Source of the DNA: Bactrocera neohumeralis
Lineage: Eukaryota; Arthropoda; Insecta; Diptera; Tephritidae
DNA length: 64,000 bases
Direction of reading: 5' to 3'
Assembly: GCF_024586455.1 (NCBI RefSeq)
Contig: NC_065921.1
Coordinates: 44,662,574-44,726,573 of the forward strand
In this document: positions 45,938-56,299 of the stretch, piece after piece
Numbering within the stretch: position 1 is the first letter of the stretch
Layout: every line of letters begins with the position of its first letter
Notes under the pieces: generated by a model
What the model saw: the letters and a program-made list of their open reading frames with translations, nothing else
What the model was told of the DNA's origin: nothing
Database searches by the model: none
Translations under genes and position numbers: made by a program

Positions 45938-46239
45938 CTGTTTTAAGAGAAAAAATTATATGTTGTTCAATAGCAGTCGAAAACTTTTACCATGGACGTC
46001 GAGAAAATATTAACTTATTACTTACCAATCCAAACAATATTATATATAATATCCTCGAAATAACATCTTCGGCAGGATAAAATCCGGGTCAATTCCGGTA
46101 TCGTAGAACCGGCTGTTTTGGGAATTGCCCAAACATTACCCATAGCACAACAAGAGCTCCAGTTGCAGCGTAAAACCAGCGTGAACTTTGCGCAACCTCA
46201 TTCTGGATATTGTAACAGGTTAAATTCCGACTTATCGAG

Positions 46240-46475
46240 AATAGACCCTGACATACATATGTATCTATGTACTGCATGCAACGAGTACCCGCATGGAACT
46301 AACCACCACTTTGCATGCCCAATGAAAGCAACTCACCTAACACCTCACTCTCTATAGTCCGCACCCGTCGAAAAAGCTAGTTTCCTGCGCTTATCGTTAA
46401 GTGATTTCGACGACAGTTTATTTATTACTTTCACTCAAACAGCGTCGAGATAATCGCTACAACAACAACAAACCG
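46240..46475 (+). mobile_element. Jockey-type LINE, 3' end fragment
   Basis: The plus strand reads MYLCTACNEYPHGTNHHFACPMKATHLTPHSL and, past a stop, SAPVEKASFLRLSLSDFDDS. It is followed at 46458 by a CAACAACAAC tail. This is the C-terminal zinc knuckle and tail of the Jockey-like family also seen at 4545-5640 (HLTPLYLWSDPVETACFL). It is 5'-truncated. Confidence 0.72.
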
Positions 46476-46479
46476 CCTA

Positions 46480-48040
46480 GAAATCCTATAGAAAGTCTCT
46501 CATTCGAAAAAATCCAAATCGGTTATACGAACCACCCTGTAAAATTCATAAAACTGCAGAAGAATACTTGCAACTGCTTCAATCCACAATCCTCTTGAGT
46601 ACAAGTATCTAGATCGGCATGTCTGAGCATGATTTCCATTTGTTAAACGTTTAGTGTTAATTTTAATTTGACTGCCAATTAAATAGTGTCAGACCTCATG
46701 GTTGCTACATAATCCAATGATAACTGATCGAAGAAAGAAGCTATTCAGCAGCATAATGCACTAATTAACATTTAATTTGATCCTTCTTTCTTTTGGCCAC
46801 GGCTGCGAATTGCTAACGCGAATATTTGCCTCAGCATTGTTCCCACCTCCTGATTTTTCCATAATGCGCATTATTTCCAGCGTTCATTCATTTCTTAATA
46901 GCGCTAGCACGGTCGATCTGGTGAAACGGTTTTATTTGTTGTTGTAATTTTATGTTGACCGGTTAAGTAGCGTACTTTTAATCGATGGATCGGTTAATTT
47001 CAGTTCAAATAAAGGGAAGCTCTGGAATGTGTGAATCAGTTGAGCTACTTTTAACTTAAAAAGTGTCTATTAAAAACGCCTTTATTAGCACTTTTGATTA
47101 GCTTAAATAGTGCGTCAAAGGCGTTGCTTGATAGCCGATTGGAAGTGGAGAAAAATGCAATAAAGTGATAATGCTTTGGTCAGCATTATGCTAAAAAAAC
47201 TTAAAAGAAGTAGTAATGTTGAAATCTTTGAATATTGAAAGAGATTCACCATTCCAATTAGCGAGTAGATATACACTTGTATGTAAGTATGTATGTACGT
47301 ACTTGATCACAGATAAAAGTGAACTTAGTACCACTTGCACTTAGCAGATTGTCTTCAGAATGTGAGAACAGAGGTCGTCTTCATCTCCAATGGCTTCATA
47401 AACCGCTATAGGGTTTTCGTCCAGTTCATGTTATCGAATAAGTTCCCTCTTTCGAGATGTTTTAATTTTTTTTACCAAAAATTCCATTAAACGCTTCCTT
47501 CTTTTTTAACTCTACGCAAAGTTCCCTTTGCAGCTCTTATTTTTACAGACATGAGCATGACTTTTTCACAGCAAATCTGCTCTTTGCATCGAGCGGTAAT
47601 ATCACACCGTATTTTTTATTTAAAATACATATTTATTTATTCCCTTTATATTGATCTACCATGGGGGTAAATCCCTAATTTTCAATCGAGAAAAAATTGA
47701 GATTTTTTAAATATAAGTAAGTAGCCGTTATGATTACTGAAGTATCTTCTTTCTGATGGTGTTAAAAATATGTATATACATCATAGAAAATGCAAAAAAA
47801 TACCCCCTATAATCTAACAATGGACATATCGAAATGAAACATAACAAGTAAAACCTTTGACATGAGGCAATTCTCCTCTAATAATGATTGAGGTCAGTCA
47901 AATCTCCAGATACCGTATATGAGAACCTTTGGCCTGGGATTGACTTTATGCGCAAAATATTAGTAAATTTAGGAGATATATGAACCCTTGTGGTAAAAAT
48001 TGATAAATCACTTAATTACTTGAAATCCCCAAGTACCTTA
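46480..48040. other. No supportable feature
   Basis: AT-rich DNA; no domain, repeat family or RNA gene recognised. Confidence 0.45.
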
Positions 48041-48042
48041 TA

Positions 48043-48501
48043 ACGGGTGTTCCAAGCACGGGTGTTTTAATAGTCTTTTTTTGACAATCACGCGTGACTC
48101 GGGTCAAGGTGTCATTTATGTTTAAAGTCTTACGTCTGAACAAAGTTTACAAATCGTTCAACTTTATTAAGAAAATTCCACGTTCTGAAGAGATTCAAGA
48201 GCTTCCATTTAATGCACAAAAACCACGATTTGGTGTGATTTGTGGGCCGGTGGAATCATCGGTCCATATTTCTTCAAAAATGAAGCCGGTGAGAACGTAA
48301 CCGTCAATGGCGACCGTTATCGCACCATGATAACCGACTATTTGATACCCCAAATTGAAGCTCGTGATCTCGGTGACAATTGGTTTCAACTAAGCAATGG
48401 ATTTATTGAGAACACTTCGGTGAATAGATAATTTTGGGCCTTGGAGCAAAACATATACATATTTCCTTTAAAAAAGGTGGGAACCTCGAACGGGTCACCC
48501 T
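48043..48501 (+). mobile_element. Tc1/mariner-superfamily element, internally deleted (459 bp)
   Basis: Flanked by TA. It starts ACGGGTGTTCCAAGCACGGG and ends GGAACCTCGAACGGGTCACC followed by CTT. The interior keeps two joined pieces of the Tc1-like transposase: SEEIQELPFNAQKPRFGVICGPV and, after a frameshift, AGGIIGPYFFKNEAGENVTVNGDRYRTMITDYLIPQIEARDLGDNWFQ, which includes the second catalytic region. The DNA-binding half is gone. It belongs to the same family as 9295-11465, 26515-26920 and 58998-59965. Confidence 0.78.
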
Positions 48502-48613
48502 TTATATCGATCAAAATATGAGGTATGTTAATGAAATAAATCAAATCCGTTTTCTTGAAAATATACATACATATGTATGTAATATATTTTATTGCCCAAA
48601 ATTAAGTAATATA

Positions 48614-49147
48614 TTAGGTTGTCAAAAAAGTCTTGCGGTATTTTCGCTAGTTGGCGCTGAAAGCGCGTAGTTCTAGTTTTATTCGTCGCATCGTCGGTCA
48701 TGCTATACCTTTTTGGAAAGCTCATTCCACGCGCTAACACGTGTTTGATTGATTGTCGTTTCTTTTAAGTCGTTCGTGAGTTATAGCGTCGCAAACATGG
48801 AGCAAAATAAAGAGAGAATACGGCATATTTTACAGTACTACTACGATAAAGGCAAAAATGCATCTCAAGCCGCCAATAAAATTTGTGCAGTTTATGGACT
48901 CGATACAGTTTTTATTTCCACCGCACAACGATGGTTTCAACGTTTTCGTTCTGGTGTAGAGGTGGTCGAAGATGCGCCACGCTCCGGAAGACCTGTTGTC
49001 GAAAATTGCGATAAAATCGCTGAATTGGTCGAAAGAGACCGGCATAGTAGCAGCCGCAGCATCGGTCAAGAGCTAGGCATGAGTCATCAAAAATTCATTT
49101 CGATTTCAATAAAAAAAAAATTCAATAAAAATACCGCAAGACTTTGA
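48614..49147 (+). mobile_element. mariner element, internally deleted, keeps DNA-binding frame
   Basis: The left end after TA is TTAGGTTGTCAAAAAAGTCT, continuing TGCGGTATTTTCGC. The right end keeps only AAAAATACCGCAAGACTTTG of the matching inverted repeat (49126-49145) and lacks the outermost bases. Everything between the DNA-binding part and the last 50 bp is deleted. The left inverted repeat and layout resemble the mellifera subfamily of mariners (from memory). Confidence 0.82.
48797..49147 (+). CDS. mariner transposase N-terminal (paired-like HTH) fragment, 116 aa
   Basis: From the ATG at 48797 the frame reads MEQNKERIRHILQYYYDKGKNASQAANKICAVYGLDTVFISTAQRWFQRFRSGVEVVEDAPRSGRPVVENCDKIAELVERDRHSSSRSIGQELGMSH. 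These are the two helix-turn-helix motifs (about residues 1-60 and 75-105) joined by a GRPR-type linker that bind mariner inverted repeats. It then runs through the deletion point into the right inverted repeat (QKFISISIKKKFNKNTARL) and stops. The DDD catalytic domain is absent. If translated it could bind ends but not cut. Confidence 0.7.
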   Translation: MEQNKERIRHILQYYYDKGKNASQAANKICAVYGLDTVFISTAQRWFQRFRSGVEVVEDAPRSGRPVVENCDKIAELVERDRHSSSRSIGQELGMSHQKFISISIKKKFNKNTARL

Positions 49148-49639
49148 ACTCACTAAAATGATCGTGAATTCTACTAGTTGATTTATACGTGATAGTTTCA
49201 GATATCAATTAAAATATAGTAAGGATGATTGTTGAGGAAGATATATGTATGTAGTATGTGAAAATATTTTATATATGTATGTATGTTTCTATACAAATTT
49301 AGCCCTTGTTTACCTCTTTACTATTGCAACGCATTTCGAAATTAACTACGCAAAAAACAGAAAAACAAAACCTTGAAACTCTTCATGCAAGACGGCAATG
49401 CCTCAAATAAATTTAGGCTTACTCGACTAGTCTCTTACAAATATGTATATAAAACAAAGAACGCGTATTTGCAACGTAACCCCCAATTTACTACCCCCTC
49501 ACCTACATCCGATCTACATACATATATACATACTACATACATACATAGTAAATCAACTGTAAAGTTTCATCCTCTTCCCATGTGACTAGAGACATTTATC
49601 GAGCCCGTGAGCCGAGTAGTTCATCAAACTGCCAATTAA

Positions 49640-50550
49640 CAAATAAGGAAGGGCTAAGTTCGGGTGTAACCAAACTGTTTATAGTCCCCGAATTCGGTTA
49701 TTTTTTCTTCAGATATCTTCTTTGGCGCTTAATTAATATAGTGGAATGTGAAAGAACCAGATGGAATTTAAAATTGTGTTGGAAAGTAGATGTGATTATA
49801 GTACAATTTGACTGAGTTTCGTATGAAATTGGTCTCATATTTTCTGAAATATTGAGTTCCATCTTAAAACGGTTGGTGACACACCCATTTACCACACCCA
49901 GAGTCTTATGAAACTCACCTTTGCCACTTCAGTCGTAATTTGATGCTTATGGCGTTTTTACTTAATGAGTTATTGAACTTTTATTAGTTTTCACGATAAG
50001 CGTTATGTAGAGAATGGGCGTGGTAACTGTCCGGTTTCAGCCAGGATAAAGAGTTGCTTGAAAGACTTCTTCTTAGCAAGTTTGATCGATTTAGCTTTAG
50101 TAGTTTATTAGATATAAATATACTTTAAAACTTTTAGTGGGCGAGGCAATGATCCGATTCACCCTATCTACAATACCAACCGCCCTTGGTTGTCAAGGAA
50201 AACATGTACCAAGTTCAATCAGGATGTTTCAATTTTTACTCAAGCCAAGGTTCAACAGATAGACGGACGAACAGACAGTTACTCGGGATTCAACTTGTCG
50301 CGACATCCTAAGCGTTTACATGTTGGTTCGTTCACTAAGTAATTATTTGTTGTGTAACGGGAACGGTCGCGGTAACGCTAAAGCGGTTAAGGGCGAAGTT
50401 GGCTGCAAAATAATTCAATGCATCAGCTGTTCCCATCAAACGAAATTTCTTAGTGAACGATCCAATATCTATGACTCTATGTCTATCTCGAAAAGCTTTG
50501 GGTGATACAAACTTGTTATACTCTGTAGCAACATGTTGCGAGAGTATAAA
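49640..50550 (+). repeat. Helentron-like interspersed repeat, copy C (diverged)
   Basis: It starts near AAGGAAGGGCTAAGTTCGGG, carries GGGCGTGG and GGGCGAGGCAATGATCCGAT like copies A and B, and a short GACGGACGAACAGACAG run. It ends with the hairpin ACTCTGTAGCAACATGTTGC-GAGAGTATAA at 50520-50548. The first 300 bp differ from A and B, so it is a related subfamily. Confidence 0.55.
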
Positions 50551-50559
50551 CATATTTTG

Positions 50560-51820
50560 AATTAAATTGGCGCGCAAATTTGTGTCCCTGAATTAACTGC
50601 ATACTATTTACATTAACAACTCATATTTACTATATTGTTTATGCCATTCCCGGCGGGGTAAATGCACTCGCCGTCAACCACAAACTCACCCACATAGCCA
50701 CCACTTGAGCATTAACCATTGCGCAGGAAGACAAAACTCGTCGTGGGCAAAAATTCATTCACTTAGGTCAGTTTAGCACGTAGGCCACGCGGTATAACTG
50801 CCGATGTCTGGCTCTGAGCGTATGCCGGGAAAGCCACAAAATGCGAACTTGCACTTTCCAGCGAGGTGTTTACTACGAATTTTGTATACAGACAAATAGC
50901 GATGCAACGTGAGAACTTTTGCTCGTAATATTTCGACTTTTTTTAAATTTTCGGTATGACTGAATTGGCCAATGAACTGTTTTCGGTATGATTTTCGCCC
51001 CTTTGCCGCACTTCGTAACTGTGTAGTAAGTTTAAGTTTACTGATGTTCATAATTATGTTTTAATGTTGTTTACAATTTAGGTGCGCGTTTATTGAACTG
51101 GACCTTATGGGTAATGGATATGTGGTATATGGGTATATATACTTACGTACATACATATATATGTAAGTATGTATGATGATTGTTCTATACATGGACGTAC
51201 ATGGAAGTATATCTATATGGTGTCAATTACAGGATATGTACATACATATGTATGTGTATATATGTATATATGTATGTAGATATGATGTGTGAAAAGTGTC
51301 ATTATTCGCTAAAAGAAGTGATTGACTTATGAGAAGTTGAAGAGCTACTGTATGTATGTTATTAGTATTTATTATAGTATATTGTTTATGATAATTTAAA
51401 TATGTGTATATAATATACATGCAAAAATTTACTTACATAGACTTATGTATGTGTATATACCCCCGAATATGTCTTTCGGAGCAATATTTACAGTTGTTTA
51501 TGACTTTAGCTTCATCTTCTGTAACTCTTAAGGTTTAAAGACCTTAACTGAAGTTTTGAAGCGTGTTGAAAGTAATTTTGAATTTACTTTTAGTAATTTC
51601 ATAAAAAAAATGTTTCCTATTTATTTTTTACCCTTCTTTCAAGAGTAAGGTTAAGGTAACTAACATTCTAGCATCTTTTTGGCAAATGGAAAAATTAGAA
51701 AGCCGGAGAGGTGAATTCGAAATGAAGATATACTTATCTTCTTTTTAGATCACTCGAATAAATATTATACATTTATGAAGATCAGTTTTCGAAACCGAAT
51801 TGTTTTTGTAATAGGTGACA
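50560..51820. other. AT-rich intergenic DNA with microsatellite
   Basis: No gene recognised. CATA/TATG microsatellite at about 51140-51175 and 51236-51282. Minus-strand frame 50773-51051 (92 aa) has no domain I know. Confidence 0.5.
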
Positions 51821-51829
51821 ATGAAGTTT

Positions 51830-52517
51830 ACAACAGCGCGCCAAACGTTCTTCCTATTCGTTGTTTGGCGCCAATTGGAAATTCCAAGGGGAGCCAGGTC
51901 CTTCTCCAGCTGGTCTTTCCAACGGAGTGGAGGTCTTCCTCTTCTTCTGCTTCCCCCGGAGGGGGAAAACTTTCAGAGCTGGAGTGTTTTCGTCCATTCG
52001 GTCGACATGACCTAGCCAGCGTAGCCGCTGTCTTTTAATTCGCTGAACTATGTTAATGTCGTCGTATATCTCATACAGCTCACCATTCTATCGAGTGTGG
52101 TATTCGCTATTGCCAATGCACAAAAGATCAAAAATCTTCCAACAGATGATATCATTGTGCATACCTCTGCACCACGTAACAGGACAGGGATGATGAGTGA
52201 CTTACAAAATTTGGTATTTGTTCGTCGTGAGAGGACTTTACTTCTCAATCGCCTACTCAGTTCGAAGTAGCACCTGTTGACAAGAATATTCTGCGTTGGA
52301 TTTCGAGGTTGACGATGTTGTTGGTGTTGATGCCGATTCCAAGATAGACGAAATTATCTACGTCTTCAAAGTTATGACAGTCAACAGTAAGGTGCGAGCG
52401 AATGCGATGACTTTTTGTTTGGTGACAGGAGGTAATTCGTCTTGCCCTCGTTCAATACCAGACCCATTTCTCCAACCTTGCGAAAATAGAACTGTCGACT
52501 ATTTACACATCCGTATT
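51830..52517 (-). mobile_element. Older RTE-type LINE, 3' part (split by copy 2)
   Basis: On the minus strand this is the RTE C-terminal region, with GGCGCCAATTGGAAATTCC at about 51870, CTTCTCAATCGCCTACTCAG at 52242 and TTGCCCTCGTTCAATACCAG at 52441. The element breaks at 52517, where long copy 2 is inserted. It is clearly more diverged than the insert. Its other half is at 55418-56290. Confidence 0.85.
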
Positions 52518-52720
52518 CTTCTTCTTCTTAATTGGCGTAGACACCGCTTACGCCATTATAGCCTAGTTAACAACAGCGCGCCAGTCGTTTCTTCTTTTCG
52601 CTACGTGGCGCCAATTGGATATTCCAAGCGTAGCCAGGTCCTTCTCCACTTGGTCCTTCCAACGGAGTGGAGGTATTCCTCTTCCTCTGCTTCCCCCGGC
52701 GGGTACAGCGTCGAATACTT

Positions 52721-54160
52721 TCAGAGCTGGAGTGTTTCCGTCCATTCGGAATTGTTGGTGGTGTTTATGCTGGTTCCAAGATAGACGAAATTATCTACGA
52801 CTTCAAAGTTATGACTGTCAACAGTGACGTGAGTGCCAAGTCGCGAGTGCGACGACTGTTTGTTTGATGACAGGAGATATTTCGTCTTGCCCTCGTTCAC
52901 TGCCAGACCCATTTGTTTTGCTTCCTTGTCCAGTCTGGAGAAAGCAGAACTAACGGCGTGGGTGTTAAGGCCGATGATATCAATATCATCGGCATACGCC
53001 AGCAGCTGTACACTCTTATAAAAGATGGTACCTTCTCTATTAAGCTCTGCAGCTCGAACTATTTTCTCCAGAAGCAGGTTGAAAAAGTCACACGATAGGA
53101 ATTCGCCTTGTCTGAAACCTCGTTTGGTATCGAACGGCTCGGAGAGGTCCTTCCCGATTCTGACGGAGCTTTTGGTGTTGCTCAACGTCAGCTTACACAG
53201 CCGTATCAGTTTTGCGGGGATACCAAATTCAGACATCGCGGCATAAAGGCAGTTCCTTTTCGTGCTGTCGAAAGCAGCTTTGAAATCGACGAAGAGGTGG
53301 TGTGTGTCGATTCTTCTTTCACGGGTCTTTTCCAAGATTTGGCGCATGATGAATATCTGGTCGGTTGTTGATTTTCCAGGTCTGAAGCCACACTGATAAG
53401 GTCCAATCAGTTTGTTGACGGTGGGCTTTAATCTTTCACACAATACGCTCGATAGAACCTTATATGCGATGTTGAGAAGGCTAATCCCACGGTAGTTGGC
53501 GCAGATTGTGGGGTCTCCTTTTTTATGGATTGGGCATAGCACACTTAAATTCCAATCGTTGGGCATGCTTTCGTCCGACCATATTTTACAAAGAAGCTGA
53601 TGCATGCTCCTTATCAGTTCTTCGCCGCCGTGTTTGAATAGCTCGGCCGGTAATCCGTCGGCCCCTGCCGCTTTGCTGTTCTTCAGGCGGGCAATTGCTA
53701 TTCGAACTTCTTCATGGTCGGGTAATGGAACGTCCGCTCCATCGTCATCGATTGGGGAATCGGGTTCTCCTTCTCCTGGTGTTGTGCGTTCACTGCCATT
53801 CAGCAGGCTAGAGAAGTGTTCCCTCCATAATTTAAGTATGCTCTGGGCATCAGTGACTAGATCACCTTTGGGGGTTCTACAAGAGTATGCTCCGGTCTTG
53901 AAACCTTCTGTAAGCCGCCGCATTTTTTCGTAGAATTTTCGAGCATTACCCCTGTCGGCCAGCTTATCAAGCTCTTCGTACTCACGCATTTCGGCCTCTT
54001 TCTTCTTCTGTCTACAAATGCGTCTCGCTTCCCTCTTCAACTCTCGGTATCTATCCCATCCCGCACGTGTAGTGGTCGATCGTAACGTTGCGAGGTAGGC
54101 AGCCTGTTTTCTCTCTGCTGCGACACGGCACTCCTCGTCGTACCAGCTGTTCTTTTGCAC
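52721..54160 (-). CDS. RTE reverse transcriptase, copy 2, C-terminally deleted
   Basis: 479-aa frame on the minus strand. It begins QKNSWYDEECRVAAERKQAAYL and reads through TTTRAGWDRYRELKREARRICRQKK, where copy 1 is deleted. RT boxes: AAGADGLPAELF, VLCPIHKKGDPTICANYRGISLLN, GFRPGKSTTDQIF, LFVDFKAAFDS and LAYADDIDIIG (about 52980), then NFVYLGTSINTTN. It runs across the deletion point into SEWTETLQL in the wrong frame. The thumb and C-terminal knuckle-like region are therefore missing. Confidence 0.85.
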   Translation of the reverse strand: MQKNSWYDEECRVAAERKQAAYLATLRSTTTRAGWDRYRELKREARRICRQKKKEAEMREYEELDKLADRGNARKFYEKMRRLTEGFKTGAYSCRTPKGDLVTDAQSILKLWREHFSSLLNGSERTTPGEGEPDSPIDDDGADVPLPDHEEVRIAIARLKNSKAAGADGLPAELFKHGGEELIRSMHQLLCKIWSDESMPNDWNLSVLCPIHKKGDPTICANYRGISLLNIAYKVLSSVLCERLKPTVNKLIGPYQCGFRPGKSTTDQIFIMRQILEKTRERRIDTHHLFVDFKAAFDSTKRNCLYAAMSEFGIPAKLIRLCKLTLSNTKSSVRIGKDLSEPFDTKRGFRQGEFLSCDFFNLLLEKIVRAAELNREGTIFYKSVQLLAYADDIDIIGLNTHAVSSAFSRLDKEAKQMGLAVNEGKTKYLLSSNKQSSHSRLGTHVTVDSHNFEVVDNFVYLGTSINTTNNSEWTETLQL

Positions 54161-54364
54161 TTTCCGAAAACCAATGGTTTCGGTTGCAGCTGTACGTAAG
54201 GAGTTTGAAATGCCGTCCCACAGTTCCCTTATACCGAGTTGTTGACGAGTGCTCTCAGAGAGCAGGAGTGCAAGCCGAGTAGAAAATCGTTCGGCTGTCT
54301 GTTGTGATTGCAGCTTCTCGACGTCGAACCTTCCTTGTGTTTGGTGGCGCGCGTTTTTTGCTGC

Positions 54365-55231
54365 TCAGAGGCCGGTGCGAATCTTAGCTGCAACAAGATA
54401 GTGGTCCGAGTCGATGTTAGGACCTCGGAGCACACGCACATCTAAAACACTGGAGACGCGTCTTCCGTCTATCACAACATGATCGATCTGGTTGGTAGTT
54501 TTTCGATCCGGAGACAGCCAGGTAGCTTGATGGATCTTCTTATGCTGGAATCTAGTACTACAGATAACCATATTTCGGGCCCCGGCGAAGTCAATCAGCC
54601 TCAACCCATTTGGGGATGTTTCGTCGTGGAGGCTGAATTTACCGACCGCAGTGCCAAAGATACTTTCTTTGCCCACCCTGGCGTTAAAGTCGCCAAGCAC
54701 GATTTTGACATCGTGGCGGGGGCAGCCTTCATAAGTGCGCTCCAAGCACTCATAAAAGGCATCTTTGGTCACATCGTCCTTCTCTTCCGTCGGGGCGTGG
54801 GCGCAAATCAGCGATATGTTGAAGAACCTCGCTTTGATGCGGATTGTGGCTAGACGTTCATTCACCGGAGTGAATGATAGTATTCGGCGACGGAGTCTCT
54901 CTCCCACCACGAATCCTACACCAAACTTGCACTCCTTTATATGCCCACTGTAGTAAATGTCACAAGGACCTACTCGTCTCTGTCCTTGTCCCGTCCATCG
55001 CATTTCTTGGACGGCGGTGATGTCAGCCTTTGTTTTTACGAGGACATCAACCAGCTGGGCAGCGGCACCTTCCCAATTAAGGGACCGGACATTCCAGGTG
55101 CATGCCCTTAATTCGTAGTCCTTATTTCGTTTGCCATAGTCGTCATCAAAAGGGGGGTCTCTCATCCGAGGCTGGTTATAGCTATTCACTGGGGGTGTTT
55201 TTTTACGAGGCGGGTCCCAAACCCAGCGCAC
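54365..55231 (-). CDS. RTE endonuclease domain, copy 2, ended by nonsense mutation
   Basis: 288-aa frame on the minus strand; the family text starts around RMRDPPFDDDYGKRNKDYELRACTWNVRSLNW. The catalytic boxes AVQEMRW, VLGDFNARVG and IDSDHYLVAAKI are intact. It ends RTGL and TGA at 54367-54365. Copy 1 has TGT (Cys) at this codon, so a single substitution created the stop. Downstream of it the same frame continues, and it keeps the 31 bases that copy 1 has lost. Confidence 0.82.
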   Translation of the reverse strand: MRWVWDPPRKKTPPVNSYNQPRMRDPPFDDDYGKRNKDYELRACTWNVRSLNWEGAAAQLVDVLVKTKADITAVQEMRWTGQGQRRVGPCDIYYSGHIKECKFGVGFVVGERLRRRILSFTPVNERLATIRIKARFFNISLICAHAPTEEKDDVTKDAFYECLERTYEGCPRHDVKIVLGDFNARVGKESIFGTAVGKFSLHDETSPNGLRLIDFAGARNMVICSTRFQHKKIHQATWLSPDRKTTNQIDHVVIDGRRVSSVLDVRVLRGPNIDSDHYLVAAKIRTGL

Positions 55232-55417
55232 AACCCTATGTGGGGGATGTTTCGCCTTCTCACTTTAGCTCGCCTTCGAACGGATGTTCTTAGGCTACCC
55301 AGAGGATACTTGGCCAAAGACCGGAAGTAATGAGCTGCTTGAGCCATGTGTAAAAGAATGGTTTCTGGCCACTCCCAAGTGAATGGCGATCAGAGAACTT
55401 TCCTCACTTGCGTGATA

Positions 55418-56290
55418 ACACATCCGTATTAGTTTTGCCAAATTCAGACAAAGCGAAAAGTAGCTTCGAAATCAACAAAAAAGTGGTGTGTGGCGATCCT
55501 CTTTTCATGGGTTTTTTCCAAGATCTAAAAAAGTTGTTGATTTTCCAGGTTTAAAGCCACACTGATATGGTCCGATCAGTTTGTTGACGGTAGAATTTAA
55601 TATTTCACACAGTACGCTCGATAGAACTTTATATGCGATGTTAAGCTTATCCCACGGTAGTTGGCGCAGATTGTGGGGTCTCCCGTTTTTGAGAATTGGA
55701 CAAAGCACTCTTAAATTCCAGTCATCGCTTTCGACCGACCATATACAAGGAAGCTAATGCATAAGTTCTTCTCCGTCGTATTTAAATAGCTCGGCCAGCA
55801 ATTCATCGGCCCCGCTGTTTTGTTGTTCTTCAGACGGCTAATTGCTATTCGAACTTCTTCATGGTCGGACAGTGGAAAGGCCGCAACATCGTCATCGATT
55901 GGGGAATCGAGTTCGCTTTCTCCTAGTGCTATGATTTCACTGCCACTGCTCTAGGCTTTAGTAAGTAGATCACTTCTGGGGGTTCCACAAGAGCAAGTTC
56001 CGGTCTTGAAACCTTCTGTTATTCGCCACATCTTTTCACAGAATTTTCGATCACGATCCCTATCGGCCGGCTTGTCAAGCTCTTCCTACCCACGCATTTC
56101 GACCTCCGAAAACCAATGGATTTGCTTGCAGGTGTACGTGAGAAGCTTGAAATAATGTCCCACAGTTTCCTTATACCGAGATGCTGATGTGTGCTCTCAG
56201 AGAGTAGGAGTGCAAGTTGAGTAGAAAACGGTTCGGCTATCTGTTGTGATTGCAGCTTCTCGACGTCGAAGACGTAATGTAGTAGTAATG
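55418..56290 (-). mobile_element. Older RTE-type LINE, 5' part (split by copy 2)
   Basis: Continues the copy at 51830-52517 on the far side of the insertion: ACACATCCGTATTAGTTTTGCC at 55418, KLIGPYQCGFKPGKST near 55560 and GRPHNLRQLPWDKLNIAYKVLSSVL near 55640. Reading further upstream in the element, FDVEKLQSQQIAEPFSTQLALLL ends at about 56275. Many deletions and frameshifts. Upstream of 56290 no endonuclease part is visible, so it was already 5'-truncated. Confidence 0.85.
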
Positions 56291-56299
56291 TAGAAGGCT

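Larger units (their letters stand above)
52518..55417 (-). mobile_element. Long RTE-type LINE, copy 2
   Basis: A 2,900-bp insertion flanked by ACACATCCGTATT (52505-52517 and 55418-55430), minus strand. The 5' untranslated region is at 55417-55232, the endonuclease frame at 55231-54365, the RT frame at 54160-52721 and the 3' terminus with TTCTTCTTCTT (AAG tail complemented) at 52518. About 350 bp of the RT C-terminal region, between NTTN and the MDGNTPAL segment, is deleted at about 52748. It has inserted into an older RTE copy. Confidence 0.92.

Noticed and set aside
53604..54853. Plus-strand frames of 109-124 aa opposite RTE copy 2
   Set aside because: Shadows of the endonuclease and RT on the minus strand; identical shadows occur opposite copy 1.
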